Source: Nocardiopsis prasina DSM 43845
GTDB lineage: Bacteria > Actinomycetota > Actinomycetes > Streptosporangiales > Streptosporangiaceae
Length of the DNA: 36,926 nucleotides
NCBI RefSeq assembly: GCF_000341265.1
Contig: NZ_ANAE01000002.1
Span: 1-36,926 of the forward strand
Direction: 5' to 3'
The notes below the pieces were generated by a model, which saw only the letters and a program-made list of their open reading frames with translations, searched no databases and had not been told where the DNA came from. Position 1 is the stretch's first letter. Each line of letters opens with the position of its first letter. Shown one piece after another: positions 8,607 through 16,943 of this stretch. The translations under genes were made by a program, and so were the position numbers.

Positions 8607-9716
8607 TCACCGTGACCACTGGGTGAGGACGGAGGCGATGCGTTCGCCCGCGTGACCGTCCCACAGCGGCGGCACGTCGCCGATCCGCTCCACGGCCCGG
8701 CCGTCCAGGACCTTGCCCAGTGCCTGGAGGAGATCGGCCTCGGTGACCAGCTGGTTGGTGCCGTGGGTGATGGTGATCGGGCGTTCGGTGTTGGGGCGCA
8801 GGGTCAGGCAGGGCACGCCGAGGATCGTCGTCTCCTCCTGGACCCCGCCGGAGTCGGTGACCACTGCGGCGGCGCCCCGGGTGAGCGCGACGAAGTCGAG
8901 GTAGCCGAGCGGTTCGAGCAGGCGCACGCGCGGGTGGTCGCCCAGCCCGGCGCGGTCGAAGGCGGCCTTGCCGCGCGGGTGCACCGGCATGACCACGTCG
9001 GTGAGGTCGGCGATCTCGTGCAGGCGCTCGGTGAGCAGGGCGACGTTGGCGGGGTCGTCGACGTTGGCGGGCCGGTGCAGGGTGGCGGCCACGTACCGCT
9101 GGGGCAGGTCGAGGCGGTCGCGCAGGGCGTCGGCGTCGAAGCGGTCGATGTTGCCCAGGAGCGTGTCAATCATCGGGTTCCCGACGAGGTGGACGCGATC
9201 CGGGGAGACCCCCTCGGTGGCCAGGTGGCCGATCGCCTCGGGGCTGGTCGCGAAGAGGAGGTCGCTGAGCTGGTCGGTGACCCTCCGGTTGATCTCCTCG
9301 GGCATGGTGTTGTCGAAGGAGCGCAGGCCGGCCTCGACGTGCGCGACGGGGACGCCGAGCTTGGCGGCGACCAGGGCGGCGGCCACGGTGGAGTTCACGT
9401 CGCCGTAGACCACGACCATCCCGGGCGTGTTCGCGGTGAACTCGCGTTCCAGGCCGACCATGAGCGCGGCGGTCTGCGCTGCGTGCGAACCGGAGCCGAC
9501 ACCGAGGTCGACGTCCGGGGTGGGCAGGCCGAGGTCTCGGAAGAAGACGGCGGACATGCGGTCGTCGTAGTGCTGACCGGTGTGCAGGACCGTCTGGTGC
9601 GCGCCCCGCCCGCGCAGGGCGGAGACGACCGGAGCGGCCTTCACGAAGTTGGGGCGGGCCCCGACCACGTGCACGATCCCGGTGTCCTGGCTGCCAAGAG
9701 GCGCACTCGTTGCCAC
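8607..9716 (-). CDS. wecB: UDP-N-acetylglucosamine 2-epimerase (non-hydrolysing)
   Basis: This enzyme interconverts UDP-GlcNAc and UDP-ManNAc in the cytoplasm. The 369-residue length is normal for the family. Diagnostic stretches are VVGARPNFVKAAPV near the start, HTGQHYD, HVEAGLRSFDNTMPEEINR with the catalytic acidic residues, the LHRPAN active-site loop, and TDSGGVQEE with TLRPNTERP in the UDP-binding half. The frame is open 48 codons further upstream, but GTG 9716 has AAGGA 8 bases before it and starts right at the family N-terminus. It pairs functionally with the dehydrogenase at 11823-13193, which would use its product, and heads a run with two glycosyltransferase genes. Another name in use is mnaA. 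Confidence 0.95.
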   Translation of the reverse strand: MATSAPLGSQDTGIVHVVGARPNFVKAAPVVSALRGRGAHQTVLHTGQHYDDRMSAVFFRDLGLPTPDVDLGVGSGSHAAQTAALMVGLEREFTANTPGMVVVYGDVNSTVAAALVAAKLGVPVAHVEAGLRSFDNTMPEEINRRVTDQLSDLLFATSPEAIGHLATEGVSPDRVHLVGNPMIDTLLGNIDRFDADALRDRLDLPQRYVAATLHRPANVDDPANVALLTERLHEIADLTDVVMPVHPRGKAAFDRAGLGDHPRVRLLEPLGYLDFVALTRGAAAVVTDSGGVQEETTILGVPCLTLRPNTERPITITHGTNQLVTEADLLQALGKVLDGRAVERIGDVPPLWDGHAGERIASVLTQWSR

Positions 9717-9892
9717 GGCTGTTTCCTTCTGCTTCTGGTGGGGGTGACTGCTGTGCTGGTGTGGGCCGGGGTCCCGGCCGGGCGGTTCGCGGCGCGCGCG
9801 GTCCGGGTGACGGAGTTCTTTGCCCCAGCCGTCCCGTCCGTGTCGCCGTGTTGTCACCATCCGGCCACGTCCACGTGGTTGTGTGACTGACC

Positions 9893-11710
9893 GTGCATGA
9901 CTCCCAGAATCCCGAACCCCGTGTTCCGCGTTCGCGCGTCCTCTGGCCGAGGGCGGTGACCTTCACCGCGACCCTGGCCTGGCACCACCTGCGTTCCGAT
10001 CCGGCCCGCCTGCCGCTGCTGGCGCTGCGGCTGATGCCCGGCCCCGTGCGGACCTCGGCGCGTGCCGTGTCCGCCCGTTCGGGCGCGCTGCCGCGCGCCT
10101 ACTCCCTGTGGGACCAGGGACGGCGCGAGGAAGCACGCGAGGTCCTGCTGTCCGCCGCGACGAACTCCCCTCCCCGCAGGGTGGGGCGCCTGGTCTCGGC
10201 GGCTCTCGCCGCCGGAGACGCCGACACCGCCCGTGAGCTGGTCGAACGTATTCCTCCGGGGCCGCACAGGACCTCGGCGGAGTATCGGACGGCACTGGCC
10301 ACGGGACGTGCCGTCCCCGCGTCCCCGTCCGTTTCGCCTGACCGTCACGGGTTCACGTTAACCCGCGGTGCGCCAACGCGGCCTGACGACACGGTGAACG
10401 CTCAGCGACCGGCCACCGGCTCGGATGACGGCGGAGGCTGGCGCGTGGCCGTGGACCCGGGGCGGCCCGGGGCGGGGGTGCGGGTGCTGCACCTGGTCAC
10501 CAACGCGCTTCCGCACACCAACGCGGGCTACACCCAGCGCACGCACCGGATCGCGGTGGCGCAGCGGGACGCCGGGATGGACGTCCACGTGGCCACCCGT
10601 GCCGGGTATCCGCTGACCAAGGGGGTCCCGGACCCGCGCACACTGGTGCGGGTGGACGGGATCCCCTACCACCGGCTCCTTCCGTGGACGGCGCCCGGCG
10701 ACCACGCCGACGAGCTGGCGGCGGGGCTGCGGATGGCGTCGGAACTGGTGCGGACCGTGCGTCCGGATGTGCTGCACGCGGCCAGCAACCACCACAACGC
10801 GCGGCTGGCCCTGGAACTGGGCCGCCGGTTCGGGCTGCCGGTGGTCTACGAGGTGCGGGGGTTCCTGGAGGAGTCCTGGCTGTCCCGGGATCCCTCCCGT
10901 AGCGTGGACGATGCCTTCTACCAGGCCGAACGCGCCAGCGAGACCGAGTGCATGCTCGCCGCGGACCTGGTGGTGACGCTCGGGGAGACCATGCGCGCCG
11001 ACATCGAGGCGCGCGGCGTGCCCCGGGAGCGGCTGCTGGTGGTCCCCAACGCGGTGGACGAGTCGTTCCTCGATCCGCTGCCCTCGGGAGACGAGGTCCG
11101 CAAGGAGCTGGGGATCGGACCGGAGGAGTTCGTGGTGGGCACCACCACGAGCTGCTTCGGCTACGAGGGCCTGGACGTGCTCCTGGACGCGGTGGCGGCC
11201 ATGCGGGAACGAGGGGAGCGCGCCCACGCCCTGGTGGTCGGGGACGGCCCGGAGCTGGCCACGCTGCGTGACCGCGCCCAGCGGCTGGGGCTGGACGGTG
11301 CGGCGCACTTCCCCGGGCGGGTCCCGGCCGACCGGGTCCGCCACCACCACGCCGCGCTGGACGTCTTCGCCGTGCCACGACTTGATGAACGCGTGTGCCG
11401 CTTGGTGACACCGTTGAAGCCGGTGGAAGCCATGGCTGGTGGGCTTCCTGTTGTCGCGAGTGACCTTCCGGCGCTGCGAGAGATCGTGGAACCGGGGGTG
11501 TCCGGCGAGTTAATTCCGGCGGGCGAATCGGCACGTCTAGCTGATGTCCTCACAAATCTCGCCTACAGTCATCAAAAGCGGACGTCCTACGGTCAAGCTG
11601 GTCAGGAGCGTGTCGGAGCCAACCGAACGTGGACCGAGGCCGCATACCGCTACAGCCAGGCGTATCGGGTTCTTATTCGAAAAATGTCCGAACCAGGACA
11701 GAACCCGTAA
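9893..11710 (+). CDS. GT4-family glycosyltransferase with N-terminal helical extension
   Basis: A 605-residue protein. Residues about 1-135 are Ala/Arg-rich helices resembling two TPR-like hairpins, then comes a disordered linker (about 136-190). A GT-B catalytic region begins at VRVLHLVTNALPHTNAGYTQR (about 195) and includes LVVPNAVDESF. It ends with KPVEAMAGGLPVVASD, the nucleotide-sugar site. The start is GTG 9893, with no good ribosome site in front, so a later start is possible. It is divergent from the epimerase gene across about 175 bases, which must hold both promoters. The last 330 bases have visibly lower GC and less biased codons than the rest, continuing into the spacer before the dehydrogenase gene. 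Confidence 0.85.
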   Translation: MHDSQNPEPRVPRSRVLWPRAVTFTATLAWHHLRSDPARLPLLALRLMPGPVRTSARAVSARSGALPRAYSLWDQGRREEAREVLLSAATNSPPRRVGRLVSAALAAGDADTARELVERIPPGPHRTSAEYRTALATGRAVPASPSVSPDRHGFTLTRGAPTRPDDTVNAQRPATGSDDGGGWRVAVDPGRPGAGVRVLHLVTNALPHTNAGYTQRTHRIAVAQRDAGMDVHVATRAGYPLTKGVPDPRTLVRVDGIPYHRLLPWTAPGDHADELAAGLRMASELVRTVRPDVLHAASNHHNARLALELGRRFGLPVVYEVRGFLEESWLSRDPSRSVDDAFYQAERASETECMLAADLVVTLGETMRADIEARGVPRERLLVVPNAVDESFLDPLPSGDEVRKELGIGPEEFVVGTTTSCFGYEGLDVLLDAVAAMRERGERAHALVVGDGPELATLRDRAQRLGLDGAAHFPGRVPADRVRHHHAALDVFAVPRLDERVCRLVTPLKPVEAMAGGLPVVASDLPALREIVEPGVSGELIPAGESARLADVLTNLAYSHQKRTSYGQAGQERVGANRTWTEAAYRYSQAYRVLIRKMSEPGQNP

Positions 11711-11822
11711 CCGAGGACAACGTCTACCTACACTCGGACGTCCTGCACTCCGAATGGTGGACCCATGGCAGTCCTCGACTATTTGCGCCCGTTCACGAAA
11801 TGAATGCGAGTGTGACCGCGAA

Positions 11823-13193
11823 GTGGATGCCGCAGCCTCCAACCCAGCCACTGTCCCCGAGCAGAGCTCCGGTTCGGCCAGCGACCTCGTCGTCCTCGGC
11901 CTCGGTTACGTCGGTCTACCGCTGGCGGCGGAAGCCGTCTCAGCGGGACTGAGGGTGACCGGATTCGACGTCAGCACGCGAGTGGTCGACGGTCTCAACA
12001 AGTCCGAGTCGCACATCGACGACCTGTCGACGGACGACGTCGCCTCGATGCTGTCCCACGGGTTCAGCGCGACCACCGACCCGGCGTGCCTCGCGACGGC
12101 GCGCACCATCGTCATCTGCGTTCCCACGCCGCTCTCCCCGGAGGGCGGCCCGGACCTGGGTGCGGTCACCTCGGCCGCCAGGGCCATCGCCGGGCACCTG
12201 TCACCGGGCACCCTGGTGATCCTGGAGTCGACCACCTACCCGGGCACCACCGAGGAGGTCGTCCGGCCGCTGCTGGAGGAGTCCGGCCTGGTCGCCGGCG
12301 CCGACTTCCACCTGGCCTTCTCACCCGAGCGCATCGACCCGGGCAACCCGACCTTCGGCGTGGCCAACACTCCGAAGGTGGTCGGCGGGCTCACGGAGGA
12401 GTGCGGCGAGGCGGCCGCCACGTTCTACGAGAACTTCGTGAACACCGTGGTGCGGGCGCGCGGCACCCGGGAGGCCGAGATGGCCAAGCTGCTGGAGAAC
12501 ACCTACCGGCACGTGAACATCGCGTTGGTGAACGAGATGGCCGTCTTCTGCCAGGAGCTCGGCATCGACCTGTGGGACTCGATCGCGGCGGCCGCCACCA
12601 AGCCGTTCGGCTTCCAGGCGTTCTACCCGGGCCCGGGCGTGGGCGGTCACTGCATCCCCATCGACCCGAACTACCTCTCCTACAAGGTCAAGACGCTCGG
12701 CTACCCGTTCCGGTTCGTCGAGCTGGCCCAGGAGATCAACGGCCGGATGCCCGGCTACGTGGCACAGCGCGCACAGGAGCTGCTCAACGAGTCCGGGCTG
12801 GCGCTCTCCAGATCCAAGGTCCTGCTGCTGGGCGTCACCTACAAGGCCGACATCGCCGACCAGCGTGAGTCGCCCGCGCGCCCGGTGGCCCGCAAGCTGG
12901 CGGCGAAGGGCGCCACGCTGACCTACCACGACCCCCACGTGGACTCCTGGGACGTGGACGGGACGGACGTGCCGCGCTCCACCGACCTGGAGCGGGCGAT
13001 GGCCGAGGCCGACCTGACCATCCTGCTCACCGACCACGCCGACTACCGGCCCAAGCTGCTCACCGAGTTCGCCCGGCTGCTGCTGGACACCCGCGGTGTC
13101 CTGCGCCGCTCGGACCCCGAGGCCGACGCCGTGGCCGACGTTCCCTCGCAGGCGCGCCGCCACGTGCAGCGCGAGGGGGTCCAGATCCTCTGA
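11823..13193 (+). CDS. wecC: UDP-N-acetyl-D-mannosaminuronate dehydrogenase
   Basis: A nucleotide-sugar 6-dehydrogenase oxidising UDP-ManNAc (or a close analogue) to the uronic acid with two NAD+. The Rossmann motif GLGYVGLPLA lies at about 24-33, the central SPERIDPGN segment follows, and the catalytic Cys277 sits in GGHCIPIDP. The C-terminal UDP-binding domain begins near VLLLGVTYKADIADQRESPA. The SPERIDPGN and GGHCIPIDP signatures favour the WecC/TviB branch over UDP-glucose dehydrogenase. The start is uncertain. GTG 11823 leaves about 20 residues before the Rossmann fold, as in relatives, but has a poor ribosome site, and an in-frame ATG lies at 11754. Its neighbour WecB can supply the substrate. 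Confidence 0.9.
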   Translation: MDAAASNPATVPEQSSGSASDLVVLGLGYVGLPLAAEAVSAGLRVTGFDVSTRVVDGLNKSESHIDDLSTDDVASMLSHGFSATTDPACLATARTIVICVPTPLSPEGGPDLGAVTSAARAIAGHLSPGTLVILESTTYPGTTEEVVRPLLEESGLVAGADFHLAFSPERIDPGNPTFGVANTPKVVGGLTEECGEAAATFYENFVNTVVRARGTREAEMAKLLENTYRHVNIALVNEMAVFCQELGIDLWDSIAAAATKPFGFQAFYPGPGVGGHCIPIDPNYLSYKVKTLGYPFRFVELAQEINGRMPGYVAQRAQELLNESGLALSRSKVLLLGVTYKADIADQRESPARPVARKLAAKGATLTYHDPHVDSWDVDGTDVPRSTDLERAMAEADLTILLTDHADYRPKLLTEFARLLLDTRGVLRRSDPEADAVADVPSQARRHVQREGVQIL

Positions 13194-13218
13194 CCAGCCG
13201 CTAGATCCGGTACCACCG

Positions 13219-13262
13219 AGGCACGCCGCTTCGGACGCCACCGCGCGTTCGACGGCGTGCCT
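13219..13262 (+). terminator. Possible terminator after the wecC-like gene
   Basis: A 10-bp perfect stem (13219-13228 with 13253-13262) closes on a 24-base loop, 25 bases past the stop codon. The loop is long, so this is a moderate candidate. The rest of the gap to 13440 shows no gene. Confidence 0.45.
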
Positions 13263-13440
13263 TCGTGCGTTCACGGTGACCCAACGAAGGGTTCACCGGA
13301 ATCACCCCACGCGTCCACTCAGCTTTCCTCGGCGTGTTTCCGCTGGTGAATACCGTGTCGTTCAGCTGATTCCGCACCCTCGGGGCGGATCATCGAATAC
13401 GGACGAGTCGTACAAACGGTGACATAAGTAGGTGAACCCG

Positions 13441-14622
13441 ATGCACGCGCTTGTGGCCACGATTGTGCACCACCCCGAGGACGCCCGGATCCTGCACCGA
13501 CAGATCCGCGCCCTCGTCGACGCCGGACACACCGTGACGTACGTGGCGCCGTTCCGGGAGTGCGGGGTGACGCCCTGGGACCAGGTGCGTTCCGTGGACG
13601 TCCCCCGCGCCTCGGGCCGGGACCGGCTGTCCTCGCTGAGGGCCGCCCGGACCGCGCTGGCACGGCTGGCCCCTGAGGCCGACCTCCTCCTCTTCCACGA
13701 CCCCGAACTGCTGCTGGCCCTTCCGACCAGACGCCCCGTGACGGTGTGGGACGTCCACGAGGACACGCCCGCCGCGCTGCTCACCAAGGCCTGGATCCCC
13801 GAACGGCTCCGCAAGCCGCTCGGCTCCGTGGTGCGCAGGTTCGAGCGGCGCGCGGAGCGGAGGATGCGCCTGCTGCTGGCCGAGGAGGGGTACCGCCCCC
13901 GCTTCCAGGGCGCGCATCCCGTGGTCCCCAACACCACCGAGGTTCCCGACACCCCGCTCCGCCCGCCCGGTGACGACCGTGTCGTGTACCTGGGCCAGCT
14001 CTCCAGGGCCCGGGGCGCCCACGACCTGATCGAGATGGGCCGCCAGCTGCGCGACCACGGGGTGCGCCTGGAGGTCATCGGCGGCGCCGACCACGAGATC
14101 CGGCCGCTTCTGCGCGACGCCCACCAGGAGAACGCCCTGCACTGGTACGGCTTCGTGCCCAACGACCGGGCCCTGCGCATGGCGGCGGGAGCCCTGGCCG
14201 GGATCAGCCTGCTGCACGACACCGACAACTACCGGCACTCCCTGCCCACCAAGGTCGTGGAGTACATGGCTCACGGACTCCCGGTGGTCACCTCGCCGAA
14301 CCCGATGGCCCAGGCCCTGGTGACCGAACGGCCGGAGGGCGCGGCGGGCGTCATCGTGCCGTTCCAGGACCCGGCCGCCGCCGCCCGCGCCGTGCTCGAA
14401 CTCAGGGACGACCAGGCGCAGCGCGAGGAGTACGCCCGCACAGGGCACCGGATCGCTCGGACCTCGTTCCACTGGCCGGTGCAGGCGCGTCTGTTCGTGA
14501 AGCAGCTGGAGGAGTGGGTCGCCGAGGCGAACGGACCGAGGCCGTCCATACCGCGTCCGCGTACGCCCCGGCCCGGCAGCCGCCGCCCCGTCGGCCGTCG
14601 CCCAGCGCGAGTGAGAGAGTGA
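13441..14622 (+). CDS. GT4-family glycosyltransferase
   Basis: A 393-residue soluble GT-B enzyme. The acceptor half starts LVATIVHHPEDARILHRQI and holds WDVHEDT. The donor half has VVYLGQLSRARGAHDLIE, then YRHSLPTKVVEYMAHGLPVVTS, where Lys and Glu are the usual phosphate- and sugar-contacting residues. ATG 13441 has AGGTGA 6 bases upstream; an earlier in-frame GTG at 13432 lies inside that ribosome site. The last 30 residues are Pro/Arg-rich and probably disordered. Its substrates are unknown, but it stands beside the ManNAcA-precursor genes and so probably acts in the same polymer. Confidence 0.88.
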   Translation: MHALVATIVHHPEDARILHRQIRALVDAGHTVTYVAPFRECGVTPWDQVRSVDVPRASGRDRLSSLRAARTALARLAPEADLLLFHDPELLLALPTRRPVTVWDVHEDTPAALLTKAWIPERLRKPLGSVVRRFERRAERRMRLLLAEEGYRPRFQGAHPVVPNTTEVPDTPLRPPGDDRVVYLGQLSRARGAHDLIEMGRQLRDHGVRLEVIGGADHEIRPLLRDAHQENALHWYGFVPNDRALRMAAGALAGISLLHDTDNYRHSLPTKVVEYMAHGLPVVTSPNPMAQALVTERPEGAAGVIVPFQDPAAAARAVLELRDDQAQREEYARTGHRIARTSFHWPVQARLFVKQLEEWVAEANGPRPSIPRPRTPRPGSRRPVGRRPARVRE

Positions 14623-14732
14623 CCTCACCGACAGTTCTCTGTTGAAATAACTTCCCGGGAAACCATGTTGTGCTCGGTTGTCGGCCCCCAGCGGCACGCC
14701 ATGAACCGCAAAAGCACAGCTGAGGTTTCCCT

Positions 14733-15338
14733 ATGAGTGACGCCCTCGTCCTGTCCAAGGACGCGCAGGACCTGTTGTTCCGCAGCGCCCGCACCGCCAA
14801 CTCCTTCACCGACGAACCGGTGACCGACGAGCAACTGCGCGCCATCTACGACCTGGTCAAGTTCGGCCCCACGGCGATGAACAACCAGCCGCTCCGCGTG
14901 ACGGCGGTCCGCTCCCCCGAGGCCCGCGAGCGCCTCGTCAAGCACATGGGCGGGAACAACGCGCCCAAGACCGCCAAGGCCCCGCTGGCCCTGGTGCTGT
15001 CGGCGGACAGCTCCTTCCACGAGCACTTCCCCACGACCTTCCCCGTCCTGCCGGACGCCCGCGAGAACTTCTCCGGCATGCCGGTCGAGGCCCGCGAGGA
15101 CATGGCCCTGCGGAACGCCTTCCTCCAGGTCGCCTACCTGATCGTCGGCGTGCGCGCCGCCGGTCTGGCCGCCGGCCCCATGACCGGTTTCGACGCCGAG
15201 GGCCTGCGCGAGGAGCTCTTCGGCACGGACTCCACCCAGACCCCGGTGGTCGTGATGAACATCGGCCGCCCCGGCCCGGACGCCTGGTTCGACCGCCTCC
15301 CCCGCCTGGACTACGAAGCGGCCGTCACCGAGATCTGA
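14733..15338 (+). CDS. Nitroreductase-family protein, RutE-like (malonic semialdehyde reductase)
   Basis: A 201-residue FMN/flavin nitroreductase-fold protein. It matches the RutE/HadB branch: RTANSFTDEPVTDEQLR, then FGPTAMNNQPLR (the flavin-contacting Asn-Gln-Pro), AYLIVGVRAAGLAAGPMTGFD and a C-terminal LPRLDY. RutE reduces malonic semialdehyde to 3-hydroxypropionate in uracil breakdown, but no other rut genes are here, so it may detoxify aldehydes or reduce other substrates. ATG 14733 has GAGGT upstream. The gene stands alone with its own terminator and has no evident link to the wall-polymer genes. Confidence 0.85.
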   Translation: MSDALVLSKDAQDLLFRSARTANSFTDEPVTDEQLRAIYDLVKFGPTAMNNQPLRVTAVRSPEARERLVKHMGGNNAPKTAKAPLALVLSADSSFHEHFPTTFPVLPDARENFSGMPVEAREDMALRNAFLQVAYLIVGVRAAGLAAGPMTGFDAEGLREELFGTDSTQTPVVVMNIGRPGPDAWFDRLPRLDYEAAVTEI

Positions 15339-15355
15339 TCCCACCGCGAGCGAGG

Positions 15356-15382
15356 GGCGGGGTGCCCACACGGCGCCCCGCC
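15356..15382 (+). terminator. Terminator after the RutE-like gene
   Basis: An 11-bp GC-rich stem (15356-15366 with 15372-15382, one wobble pair) closes on a CACAC loop and is followed by TTCC. It starts 18 bases after the stop codon. Confidence 0.75.
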
Positions 15383-15409
15383 TTCCGAACCCCGGGGCAT
15401 CGGTGTCGC

Positions 15410-15550
15410 TCACGCGCCGCTCTCCGCCACCTGGCCCAGGGACTCCGGTACGGCGCGACAGGCCTCCACCGCCTCGTCCCGGGTGACGGTGAAGACCGCC
15501 TGGAAGAGCGGCAGGTCGGCCCAGCGCTGGGCGATCTGCTCGTCTCTCTT
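15410..15550 (-). pseudogene. Short coding remnant or small orphan gene
   Basis: About 45 codons on the minus strand, ending at 15410, have almost pure G/C third positions (only two exceptions before the stop), so this was or is protein-coding. Translation gives a piece with RWADLPLFQAVFTVTRDEAV near its start. Upstream of about 15550 the bias vanishes and there is no ATG or GTG; the only in-frame start is a TTG at 15631 that overlaps the phosphatase gene end by 23 bases. It is either a 3' remnant of a lost gene or a small gene translationally coupled to the phosphatase. I do not recognise a family. Confidence 0.45.
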
Positions 15551-15590
15551 CCCCAGGAAATGTCCGGCCCGGGGGCGGTTCCCTACTGTG

Positions 15591-15608
15591 GTTCCCCCTG
15601 TGGGGGAC
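15591..15608 (-). terminator. Hairpin directly after the phosphatase stop
   Basis: A stem of six pairs plus one bulged pair (15591-15598 with 15602-15608) around TGT begins one base past the stop codon of the SpoIIE-type phosphatase gene. Confidence 0.5.
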
Positions 15609-16775
15609 TCACACCTTGCCCCGCCAGTCAAGGCACACGACCAGCGCGTCGTCCTCGCTCCGCTCCCCGTGCCGGTAACCGCTCAGGTTGCGCAGGATCT
15701 CCTGGGGGACCGAGGCGGCGGGCAGCAGGCGGGTCGCGAGGATCGAGCGCGCGAGCGCGCGCTGCCCGAAGGTGTCGGCGCCGGGGCCGGAGGCCTCGAA
15801 CACCCCGTCGCTGACGAAGACCAGCCGGTCCCCCGGCTGGACGGTGAAGCGCTGTGTCGTGTAGACGGTGTCCTCCGCCATCCCCAGCGGCATCTGCGCC
15901 TCGAAGGGGAAGTGCGCCACCGCGTCGTCCCTCAGGAGGTACAGGCGGGGTGACCCGGCGTCCACCACCTCGACCTCACCGGTGGTCTGGTCGAAGGAGA
16001 GCAACAGGACGTCGAGGTAGAGCCCGCCTTGGTGCTGGGCGTAGACCGCCTGGTCGGCGAGGGCGACCTGGTCCGCGAGCGGGATGCCCGCCCTGCGGGC
16101 GTTGCGCAGCGCGTTCACCGCCAGGCTGGTGAGCAGCGACGCCTCGATGCCCTCGCCCATGCCGTTGGTGACGCTGAGGACGAGGTGGTCGCCCCCGGCG
16201 GACCAGTCGAAGTTGTCGCCGCGGATGGCGTAGGCCGGCTCCAGCTGGGCCCCCAGCCCGTACTCCGGGCACTCGTAGGCGCGCCCGGCCAGGAGGTCCC
16301 ACTGGATCTCGGCGGCCAGGGTGAGCCGGTCGCGGCGCCGGACCGTCCGGTAGAGGTCCGTGTCCCGTTCGGCGACGAGCAGTTCGTGGCCCAGGACCCG
16401 CGCGATCCGCTCCAGGTCCCCGAGCACGCGCGGGTCCGGCTCGACGACGGGCAGTTCGACCACGAGCACGCCCGTCCGGTCGCCGCGTACGCTCACCGGC
16501 AGGCGCACCACCGAGCGTCCGGCGCCCGGGAACCCCTCGACCAGCCGCTCCTGGGAACCGAACACCCTCCCGTCCGTGCTGTTGAACAGGGAGTGGTGGC
16601 TCGGCTCCTCCCCCGGCTCGGTGACGTGGCACAGGGACGTCATCCCGTAGTCGGCCAGCAGCAGGTCCACCGCCAGCGCCTCGAAGTACTCGGTCACAGC
16701 TCCGCGCAACGCGGTCAGCAGACCGTCGGGCCTGGCCTGTTGGAGGGCCCGTACGACTGCCTCGTAACCGTTCAA
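15609..16775 (-). CDS. SpoIIE-type PP2C phosphatase with N-terminal sensor region
   Basis: Actinomycete serine/threonine phosphatase of the SpoIIE/RsbU type, expected to dephosphorylate an anti-sigma-factor antagonist. Residues about 1-165 look GAF-like. The catalytic region includes GDNFDW, VTNGMGEGIEASLL, VVDAGSPRLYLL, MPLGM, VFVSDGVFEA and EDDALVVCLDW. The Asp normally found in the second motif (GDVxGHG type) appears as Asn in VTNGMGEG, a form I believe is usual in this subfamily. The start is unsure: I use TTG 16775 with AGG 9 bases upstream; TTG 16784 or GTG 16838 are alternatives. It is divergent from a marR gene, a pairing suggesting shared control. Confidence 0.85.
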   Translation of the reverse strand: MNGYEAVVRALQQARPDGLLTALRGAVTEYFEALAVDLLLADYGMTSLCHVTEPGEEPSHHSLFNSTDGRVFGSQERLVEGFPGAGRSVVRLPVSVRGDRTGVLVVELPVVEPDPRVLGDLERIARVLGHELLVAERDTDLYRTVRRRDRLTLAAEIQWDLLAGRAYECPEYGLGAQLEPAYAIRGDNFDWSAGGDHLVLSVTNGMGEGIEASLLTSLAVNALRNARRAGIPLADQVALADQAVYAQHQGGLYLDVLLLSFDQTTGEVEVVDAGSPRLYLLRDDAVAHFPFEAQMPLGMAEDTVYTTQRFTVQPGDRLVFVSDGVFEASGPGADTFGQRALARSILATRLLPAASVPQEILRNLSGYRHGERSEDDALVVCLDWRGKV

Positions 16776-16815
16776 ATTCGTCAACCTGTGTTTTCTGTCA
16801 GGGGGAGCAGACGTC

Positions 16816-16835
16816 CCCTCCGGCTCTCCGGAGGG
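16816..16835. promoter_or_regulatory. Hairpin in the divergent phosphatase/marR region
   Basis: A perfect 8-bp stem around CTCT lies between the two divergent genes, within the likely 5' leader of the phosphatase mRNA. It argues against a coding start further upstream and could be a regulatory or protein-binding site. Confidence 0.35.
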
Positions 16836-16943
16836 CACGGGCGGCGGGCGCGGAACCGGGCGTTCCGTTATGGTCTTGGAGATACCCGGCCGCCGTCCAA
16901 GGCGCGGGTCCCACTCACAACCGCGATGTGGTGAGGCTGGAAA

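Noticed and set aside
9717..9860. N-terminal extension of the epimerase.
   Set aside because: The 48 extra residues are low-complexity and lie in the divergent promoter region; GTG 9716 has a ribosome site and fits the family start.
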